Shown here piece by piece: positions 59,176 to 64,000 of a stretch of 64,000 nucleotides of DNA. The notes beneath the pieces were generated by a model, which saw only the letters and a list, made by a program, of their open reading frames with translations, had not been told where the DNA came from and ran no database searches. A program made the position numbers and the translations under genes. Positions within the stretch are counted from its first letter, which is position 1; each line of letters starts with the position of its first letter. Origin of the DNA: Microbacterium sp. W4I4 (GTDB lineage: Bacteria > Actinomycetota > Actinomycetes > Actinomycetales > Microbacteriaceae); NCBI RefSeq assembly GCF_030816235.1, contig NZ_JAUSXT010000001.1, positions 2,542,001 through 2,606,000 of the forward strand. Direction: 5' to 3'.

Positions 59176-60111
59176 TCAACGTGCGGGGAAGTAGTTGCCG
59201 TTGTCGAGGCCGTCGAACAGGCCTGGCTCAAGCGGCTCCCAGCCGAGGTCGCGACGGGTGATGAGGTTGGATGCCGGATAGCTGTTCGTGACGATGTTGG
59301 CGAGGAACCCGAAGTAGCCGGGCACCATCAGCTCGTCGAGCGGAATGCTCAGCGCGGGGACGCCGGTGCGCTCGCCGATGGCCTCGGCCAGTGAGCGCAG
59401 CGGAACCTCACCATCGGCGACCGCGTGCCAGTACCTGCCCGCTTCGCCCTTCTCGAGCGCCAGTCGGTAGATGCGGGCGACGTCGCGGATGTGGATCGCG
59501 TTCCAGAGGTTCGAGCCGTCTCCGGGATAGCCTGCGAAGCCCTTCTCCTTCGCGAGCGCGATCAACGTCGGCAGGAAGCCGTGCTGATCGACGGTGCTGT
59601 GCGCGATGTTCGCCATCCGCACGACCGAGGAGCGCACGCCCTGCTCGGCGAAGCCGATCACGGTGGACTCCACGGTGTTGCGCATCCGCAGCGTTCCGCT
59701 GTGCTCGTCGTCGGCGGGCAGTGCCGCGTCGGCCTCCGTCGCCGCGCGCCCCAGGTGCCCGGGGGAGCCGATGCTGCCGGCCGCGACCAAGGGCTTGCCG
59801 GTGCCTGCGAGGGCATCGCGGTAGGCGTTCATGACCTCGATCTCCGCGGCGGCCACGGCATCCATCCCGCCTACGGGCAGCAGGTCCTGGCGGTGGGCGA
59901 CGTGGATGACGCCATCGGACTCGGATGCGGCCTGCCGGAGATCGTCGAGGTCGCGAAGGTCGCCACGGCGGGCCGTGGCGCCGAGCGCGGTGACAGCCGC
60001 TGCGCCCTCGTCGGATCGGACGAGGCCGGTGACCTGGTGGCCGGCGGAGAGGAGTTCGGGGATGATGTGCGAACCGGAATGGCCGGTGCCGCCAGTGACG
60101 AGTACATGCAT
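59176..60111 (-). CDS. NAD-dependent epimerase/dehydratase-type SDR protein
   Basis: A 311-residue short-chain dehydrogenase with extended Rossmann fold: MHVLVTGGTGHSGSHIIPELLSAGH carries GxxGxxG, GDLRDLDDLRQAASESDGVIHVAH is the second strand, and the usual YxxxK is not evident, as in many atypical SDR proteins. It is divergent from a TetR regulator with an inverted repeat between them and heads the redox gene group. Substrate unknown. Confidence 0.82.
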   Translation of the reverse strand: MHVLVTGGTGHSGSHIIPELLSAGHQVTGLVRSDEGAAAVTALGATARRGDLRDLDDLRQAASESDGVIHVAHRQDLLPVGGMDAVAAAEIEVMNAYRDALAGTGKPLVAAGSIGSPGHLGRAATEADAALPADDEHSGTLRMRNTVESTVIGFAEQGVRSSVVRMANIAHSTVDQHGFLPTLIALAKEKGFAGYPGDGSNLWNAIHIRDVARIYRLALEKGEAGRYWHAVADGEVPLRSLAEAIGERTGVPALSIPLDELMVPGYFGFLANIVTNSYPASNLITRRDLGWEPLEPGLFDGLDNGNYFPAR

Positions 60112-60118
60112 ACCGGAC

Positions 60119-60140
60119 TAAACGGACTATCCCCCGTTTA
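60119..60140. promoter_or_regulatory. TetR-type operator between divergent genes
   Basis: TAAACGG (60119-60125) and CCGTTTA (60134-60140) are mirror arms around eight bases. It overlaps the SDR promoter region and lies just upstream of the TetR -10 box, so the TetR protein may control both genes. Confidence 0.68.
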
Positions 60141-60150
60141 TTATTCCGCC

Positions 60151-60156
60151 TACTCT
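60151..60156 (+). promoter_or_regulatory. Leaderless -10 box for the TetR gene
   Basis: TACTCT followed by six bases and GTG 60163. Confidence 0.62.
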
Positions 60157-60162
60157 GAATCC

Positions 60163-60783
60163 GTGAGCATCTCCCTTCTGCCGCCCGGCGGCTCCCGCCC
60201 CAAACGGGCGGATGCGGTGCGCAATCACCAGCGGCTGATCGCCGCCGCGCAGGAGGTGCTCGCCGAGCACGGGCCGGCCGGGATCACGATGGACGGGCTC
60301 GCCGAGCGCACCGGACTCGGCAAGGGCACGGTCGTGCGCGCCTTCGGCTCCCGGGCAGGGATCTTCCGCGACCTGCTCGGCACTGACGAGCTCGCATTCC
60401 AGGAGCGCGTCATGCGGGGGGAGCCTCCATTGGGTCCGGGTACGGGTCCGGTTGAACGCCTGATCGCATACGGTCGTGCGCGCTACGCGCACCTGGTCGA
60501 TCACCTGCAGGTCATGCGCGAGACGCTCGAGCCGGGCAGCGAGGTGCCCGCCTCGGGGGTGCAGTTCACTCAGATCCACATCCGGATGCTGCTCGCACAA
60601 GCGCATATCGGCGTCGAGGATCTCGACAACCTGGCGGTTCAGCTCACGCTGGCGCTGGAGGGTCCGCTGCTCCTCGCGCTGCACGCTCCGCCGCCGGCGA
60701 CGGCGCGCAACGTCGGCTTGTTCGAGGACAGCTGGCAGACGCTCATCGAGCGGGTCTGCACGCGTCCTGCATCCGAGAGCTGA
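60163..60783 (+). CDS. TetR-family transcriptional regulator
   Basis: A 206-residue regulator: KRADAVRNHQRLIAAAQEVLAEHGPAGITMDGLAERTGLGKGTVVRAFGSRAGIFRDLL is the N-terminal helix-turn-helix; the rest is a helical ligand domain. It is divergent from the SDR gene with an operator-like repeat in between. Ligand unknown. Confidence 0.88.
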   Translation: MSISLLPPGGSRPKRADAVRNHQRLIAAAQEVLAEHGPAGITMDGLAERTGLGKGTVVRAFGSRAGIFRDLLGTDELAFQERVMRGEPPLGPGTGPVERLIAYGRARYAHLVDHLQVMRETLEPGSEVPASGVQFTQIHIRMLLAQAHIGVEDLDNLAVQLTLALEGPLLLALHAPPPATARNVGLFEDSWQTLIERVCTRPASES

Positions 60784-60792
60784 GCGCGGCGA

Positions 60793-61149
60793 TCAGATCG
60801 ACAGCACTCCCGCGACCGAGGTCAGCGCGCCCGGCAGCAGTCGGTAGTACGCCCAGGTGCCGCGCTTGGAGCGCGACAGGAACCCGGCTTCGGTGAGCAC
60901 CTTCAGGTGATGCGAGACCGTGGGCTGCGAGAGTCCGACGGGTTCGATCAGGTCGCACACGCAGGCCTCCTGCCCCTCCGACGACGCGACGATGGACAGC
61001 AGTCGAAGTCGTGCGGGATCGGCGAGGGCCTTCAGGGTGATCGAGAGCTGTTCGGCATCCGCCTGCGTGAGCGGCTCCTTCGCCAGTGGAGCGCAGCACG
61101 CCTCACCGCTCGGAGCGGTGACGTCGGTGACCTCGAGCATCGTGACCAT
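60793..61149 (-). CDS. arsR: ArsR/SmtB-family metalloregulator
   Basis: A 118-residue repressor: winged helix KALADPARLRLLSIVASSEGQEACVCDLIEPVGLSQPTVSHHLKVLTEAGFLSR. The CVCDL motif in the alpha-3 helix is the classic As(III)/Sb(III) site, and an extra GEACCAP Cys pair at the N-terminus could add a ligand. TATCAT, six bases before the ATG, sets a leaderless start. It is divergent from the FAD-dependent gene at 61237. It probably represses both genes when arsenite is absent. Confidence 0.88.
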   Translation of the reverse strand: MVTMLEVTDVTAPSGEACCAPLAKEPLTQADAEQLSITLKALADPARLRLLSIVASSEGQEACVCDLIEPVGLSQPTVSHHLKVLTEAGFLSRSKRGTWAYYRLLPGALTSVAGVLSI

Positions 61150-61155
61150 GCATCG

Positions 61156-61161
61156 ATGATA
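61156..61161 (-). promoter_or_regulatory. arsR: Leaderless -10 box of the arsR gene
   Basis: On the minus strand TATCAT (61161-61156) is followed by six bases and ATG 61149. It overlaps ATCGAT repeats. Confidence 0.6.
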
Positions 61162-61168
61162 GTCGATA

Positions 61169-61207
61169 TTGACAAGCATCGATATATGTGTCGATACTGA
61201 ATATCGA
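61169..61207 (+). promoter_or_regulatory. Promoter and ArsR operator repeats for the flavoprotein gene
   Basis: TTGACA (61169-61174) and GATACT (61193-61198) are a near-consensus -35/-10 pair with 18-base spacing. The region is full of TCGATA repeats; TCGATA-CTGAA-TATCGA (61191-61207) is a perfect inverted repeat over the -10 box, with further ATCGATAT copies at 61178 and 61213. This suits ArsR control. Confidence 0.7.
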
Positions 61208-61236
61208 CGTTCATCGATATGTGCCGGGAGGCCAGT

Positions 61237-62538
61237 ATGACTCTGCTCGATCTGACGCCCCGTTCGGTCCTGACCGATCGCCTCGCGACGCTGCCCGTGG
61301 TGATCATCGGCGCCGGTCCCATCGGACTTGCCGCGGCGGCGAACCTGGCCGAGCGGGGCATCGACTTCGTGGTGCTGGAAGCCGGCGACCGGCCGGCATC
61401 CTCGGTGCGCCTGTGGGGGCACACCCGACTGTTCTCGCCCTGGCGGCACCTGATCGATCCCGCATCCAGACGTCTTCTGGACGCGGCCGGGTGGGTTCCA
61501 CCGCTCGATGAGGGCCGCGCGCCGAGCGGCCAGGAGCTGGTCGACGAATACCTGCAGCCGCTCGCCGAGCTCGACGCGATCCGCACCCGCATCCGATACG
61601 GCACTCGTGTGACGGCGGTGGCCCGCCAGGGCATGGATCGCACCCGCACCGCAGGCCGGGAGGCGACGCCGTTCCTGCTGCGCGTCACGACGGATGCCGG
61701 AGAAGTGAAGGAGATGACCGGTCGGGCGGTGATCGACGCCTCCGGTACCTACACGACCCCCAATCCGTTGGCCTCGTCCGGGCTGGCGCCGATCGGTGAC
61801 GCCGTCGATCGCATCCTGCACGCGCTGCCCGACGTTATGGGCGCCGACCGTGCGAAGTTCTCGGGCCGCCACACCACCGTCGTGGGTGCCGGGCACTCCG
61901 CGGCGAACACCTTGATCGCGCTGGCAGAGCTGGCGAGGACCGAGCCGGGTACCCGCGTGACCTGGTTGATCCGCAACGCATCCGCCGTGCGCGTGTCCTC
62001 CTCGGCCGACGACGAGCTGGCCGACCGTGCGCGTCTCGGCTCGCGCGTCGATCAGCTCGTGGAAGCCGGTGTCATCGAGAAGGTCGACTCCTTCGAGATC
62101 GTCGCCGTCGAGCGCCGGGATGGCGGCATCCGACTCCGCGGCACGCGGCGAGGCGAGCCGGCCGCCCACGACACGGATCTGGTCGTGGGGGCGACGGGCT
62201 TCCGGCCGGATGTGGACATGCTCCGAGAGATCCGGGTGCAGCTGGACGACATCGTCGAGGCGCCGGTCCGGCTGGCCCCGCTGATCGATCCGAACGTGCA
62301 CTCCTGCGGAACCGTCGCCCCGCACGGATTCGACGAACTGCGGCATCCCGAGTCCGGGTTCTTCCTGGTGGGGATGAAGTCCTACGGTCGTGCGCCGACG
62401 TTCCTGCTCGCCACCGGATACGAGCAGGTCCGGTCGGTGGTCGCCTGGCTGGACGGCGACATGCGCGCCGCGACGGAGGTTCGGCTCACGCTCCCGGCGA
62501 CCGGAGTGTGCTCCACGGACTCCGGCGGATGCTGCTGA
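61237..62538 (+). CDS. ArsR-linked FAD-dependent monooxygenase-like protein (ArsO type)
   Basis: A 433-residue flavoprotein: dinucleotide motif VVIIGAGPIGLAAAANLAERG for FAD, LWGHTRLFSPWRHLIDP, and a second NAD(P)-binding motif TTVVGAGHSAANTLIAL. The C-terminus ends GVCSTDSGGCC, four closely spaced Cys suited to binding a metalloid. It belongs to the FAD-containing proteins often found beside ArsR, called ArsO in some clusters, whose reaction is not established. No arsenite pump or arsenate reductase is next to it. GGGAGG precedes the ATG. Confidence 0.78.
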   Translation: MTLLDLTPRSVLTDRLATLPVVIIGAGPIGLAAAANLAERGIDFVVLEAGDRPASSVRLWGHTRLFSPWRHLIDPASRRLLDAAGWVPPLDEGRAPSGQELVDEYLQPLAELDAIRTRIRYGTRVTAVARQGMDRTRTAGREATPFLLRVTTDAGEVKEMTGRAVIDASGTYTTPNPLASSGLAPIGDAVDRILHALPDVMGADRAKFSGRHTTVVGAGHSAANTLIALAELARTEPGTRVTWLIRNASAVRVSSSADDELADRARLGSRVDQLVEAGVIEKVDSFEIVAVERRDGGIRLRGTRRGEPAAHDTDLVVGATGFRPDVDMLREIRVQLDDIVEAPVRLAPLIDPNVHSCGTVAPHGFDELRHPESGFFLVGMKSYGRAPTFLLATGYEQVRSVVAWLDGDMRAATEVRLTLPATGVCSTDSGGCC

Positions 62539-62557
62539 GGATGCCTGCCCGCGCCGC

Positions 62558-63433
62558 TCACAGGAAGCGGGCCTCGCGGGTCGTCGTGCGGATCCGGTAG
62601 AGGCTCGCCGTCGCCGCGATGAAGAGCTCGTCACCGTCGTCTCCGCCGAAGCACAGGTTGGCGACGACTTCGGGAACCGGGATGAAGAGCAGCTCTTCGC
62701 CGCTGGAGGAGTAGACGTGCACGCCGTCGCCCGCGGACGACCACACGCGGCCATCGACGTCGACGGCGATGCCGTCGGAGAGGCCGACCTCGATGGAGGC
62801 GAAGTGGCGTCCGCCGCTCGCGGTGGCGCCGTGCACGTCGTAGGCGCGGATCCAGTGCCCGGGTCCGTCGTCGAGAGCCGCTGCGGTGTCGGAGACGTAC
62901 ACCGTCGTCCCGTCCGGGGAGAAGGCGATGCCGTTGGGGCGGACGATGTCGTCGATGACGGAGGTGAGGCCGTCTGCCTCGGACCATCGGAACACCCGGC
63001 AGTCGCCGTATTCGCGCTCGCCGGGATGGCCCTCCCGGGGCTGCCGGATGCCGTAGTCGGGGTCGGTGAACCAGAACGAGCCGTCGGGCGCGAGGGCCAC
63101 GTCGTTCGGGGAGTTGAGGCGATGCTCGCCCCAGTGCGCGACGAGCTCGGTGAGCTCGCCCTCGGCCGACTCCCGCTCGAGGCGTCGGCGGCCGTGCGAG
63201 CACTGCACGACGCTGCCGTCGCGGTCCCGCATCCGCCCGTTCGTGAACTCGACCTCGGAGCGGTGCACGGATGTCTCGCCGGTCGCCGCATCCCACCGCA
63301 TGATCCGGTTGCCGGGGATGTCGCTCCAGCGCACGACCCGTTCCTCCGGAATCCACAGCGGACCCTCGTTCCACGTGCCGCCGGTCGCCAACTGCTCCAG
63401 CGTCGACCCCTCGGCGATCAATCCGTGTTCCAT
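62558..63433 (-). CDS. SMP-30/gluconolactonase-family protein
   Basis: A 291-residue six-bladed propeller hydrolase of the SMP-30/gluconolactonase type. Seen: GGTWNEGPLWIPEERVVRWSDIPGNRIMRWD (first metal Glu), SPNDVALAPDGSFWFTDPDYGI, RPNGIAFSPDGTTVYVSDT and GLSDGIAVDVDGRVW, which carry the Asn and Asp metal ligands. It likely opens a sugar lactone. The start at MEHGL is preferred because the fold begins just after it; an upstream in-frame ATG exists. Confidence 0.87.
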   Translation of the reverse strand: MEHGLIAEGSTLEQLATGGTWNEGPLWIPEERVVRWSDIPGNRIMRWDAATGETSVHRSEVEFTNGRMRDRDGSVVQCSHGRRRLERESAEGELTELVAHWGEHRLNSPNDVALAPDGSFWFTDPDYGIRQPREGHPGEREYGDCRVFRWSEADGLTSVIDDIVRPNGIAFSPDGTTVYVSDTAAALDDGPGHWIRAYDVHGATASGGRHFASIEVGLSDGIAVDVDGRVWSSAGDGVHVYSSSGEELLFIPVPEVVANLCFGGDDGDELFIAATASLYRIRTTTREARFL

Positions 63434-63476
63434 TCGCCCGAGCCTGGCGGCTGTCGCGGAGGGAGTCAAGCCGGGG

Positions 63477-64000
63477 TCACCCCTCGACTCGGGCCACCGG
63501 CGTGGCGCGCGGCGCGCGCAGCTCGAGACGCTGACCCCACATGGTGCCGATGAGGACGAGCACCACGCCGACGATCCCCGCCGGGCCGAGGTGATCGCCG
63601 GCGATGGTCACGCCGATCAGCGCGGCCCACACGGGCTCGGTGCCCAGCAGCAGGCTGACGCGAGTAGGAGAAGTGCGGCGCACCGCCCACATCTGGATGA
63701 AGAACGGGAACACCGTGCAGACGATCACGAGATAGGCCATCCACACCGTCAGGCCCGGACCCAGTGCCAGCGCGTAGGTCCAGCTCGGCACGCCCCACAC
63801 GCTGGACAGCGCGAGGAAGACGATCGCGCAGGTGAGCATCTGGACGAAGGTGAGCGAGAGAGAGTCGATCCCGCGCCCGCTGGACAGCCGGTGCATGGCG
63901 GTCACGTGCACGGCGCGCGCGAACGCGGCTACCAGGATGAGGAGGTCGCCCACCCCGAAGCCGGTGAAGCCACCGCCCGTCGCCAGGAAGTACACGCCGG
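63477..64000 (-). CDS. EamA-family DMT transporter (partial)
   Basis: The C-terminal portion of a drug/metabolite transporter, cut by the window edge: at least 174 residues are present. Seen: hydrophobic helices with WAVRRTSPTRVSLLLGTEPVWAALIGVTIAGDHLGPAGIVGVVLVLIGT, the typical EamA repeat end, in which R-TSPTRVSLLLGTEPVWA is conserved. The N-terminal repeat lies outside. Solute unknown. Confidence 0.83.
   Translation of the reverse strand, partial: GVYFLATGGGFTGFGVGDLLILVAAFARAVHVTAMHRLSSGRGIDSLSLTFVQMLTCAIVFLALSSVWGVPSWTYALALGPGLTVWMAYLVIVCTVFPFFIQMWAVRRTSPTRVSLLLGTEPVWAALIGVTIAGDHLGPAGIVGVVLVLIGTMWGQRLELRAPRATPVARVEG

Noticed and set aside
60793..63291. One long minus-strand protein covering arsR and the region over the flavoprotein and SMP-30 genes
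   Set aside because: Only its last 118 residues have a protein family (ArsR) and a promoter at 61156-61161. The rest is an antisense shadow of real genes with low-complexity Arg/Ala/Ser composition.
1..64000. CRISPR arrays, tRNA or rRNA genes, integrases, prophage or insertion sequences
   Set aside because: No regularly spaced repeats, cloverleaf-like sequence with CCA-type ends, or transposase/integrase motifs were recognised. A tRNAscan or CRISPR finder run was not possible here.

Overview
The window is high-GC, densely coded DNA from an actinobacterium. Gene content and style (short intergenic spaces, ATGA/GTGA gene overlaps, many GTG starts, many TANNNT -10 boxes placed six or seven bases before a start codon) best fit the family Microbacteriaceae, probably Microbacterium. 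That is an inference from style and protein families, not a database match. No tRNA, rRNA, CRISPR array, phage or insertion sequence was seen.

Layout. 1-7.9 kb: sugar-dehydrogenase lipoprotein, MFS exporter, purB with a low-molecular-weight phosphatase, a two-gene WXG-like/hydrolase pair, a holin-like membrane protein and a Doc-type toxin-antitoxin pair. 7.9-13.7 kb: two aminotransferase-fold enzymes and a 2-oxo-acid dehydrogenase operon (E1 alpha, E1 beta, E2). 13.9-25.4 kb: an all-minus-strand catabolic locus with two PIG-L deacetylases (one Tat-exported, one cytosolic), a ROK kinase, an argininosuccinate-lyase-like enzyme, an Fe/AfuABC-type ABC importer and a ROK regulator. Both deacetylase genes carry the same upstream motif. 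25.5-34.4 kb: zinc importer znuABC with a Zur-type box, a DivIVA-like coiled-coil protein, a Fur/Zur regulator, a YraQ-type permease pair, a propeller lipid-anchored or membrane protein, and a DNA glycosylase. 34.4-39.8 kb: LacI regulator, Gfo/Idh/MocA dehydrogenase and a CUT1 sugar importer. 39.8-42.4 kb: rpmB-rpmG-rpsN (Cys-poor ribosomal proteins) behind a foldable 5' leader, a DUF559 protein and HU. 42.5-49.8 kb: a frameshifted CopD-CtaG fusion, a Pif1-like helicase, a serine-hydrolase-fold lipoprotein without its nucleophile, and CopC. 50-64 kb: YeiH/LysR, a UvrD-like helicase, and a run of small redox genes with divergent MarR, TetR and ArsR regulators, ending in SMP-30 and an EamA transporter cut by the window edge.

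Structure that genes do not explain. Three families of palindromic intergenic elements occur, two of them in several copies, usually built from four half-motifs. Short dispersed repeats have entered two reading frames (E2 linker and helicase). At least twelve genes have leaderless-type promoters, including one divergent pair whose whole intergenic space plus both start codons is a perfect 34-bp palindrome. The best candidate for an undescribed system is the two-deacetylase/lyase/importer locus at 13.9-25.5 kb. The best candidate RNA element is the rpmB leader.
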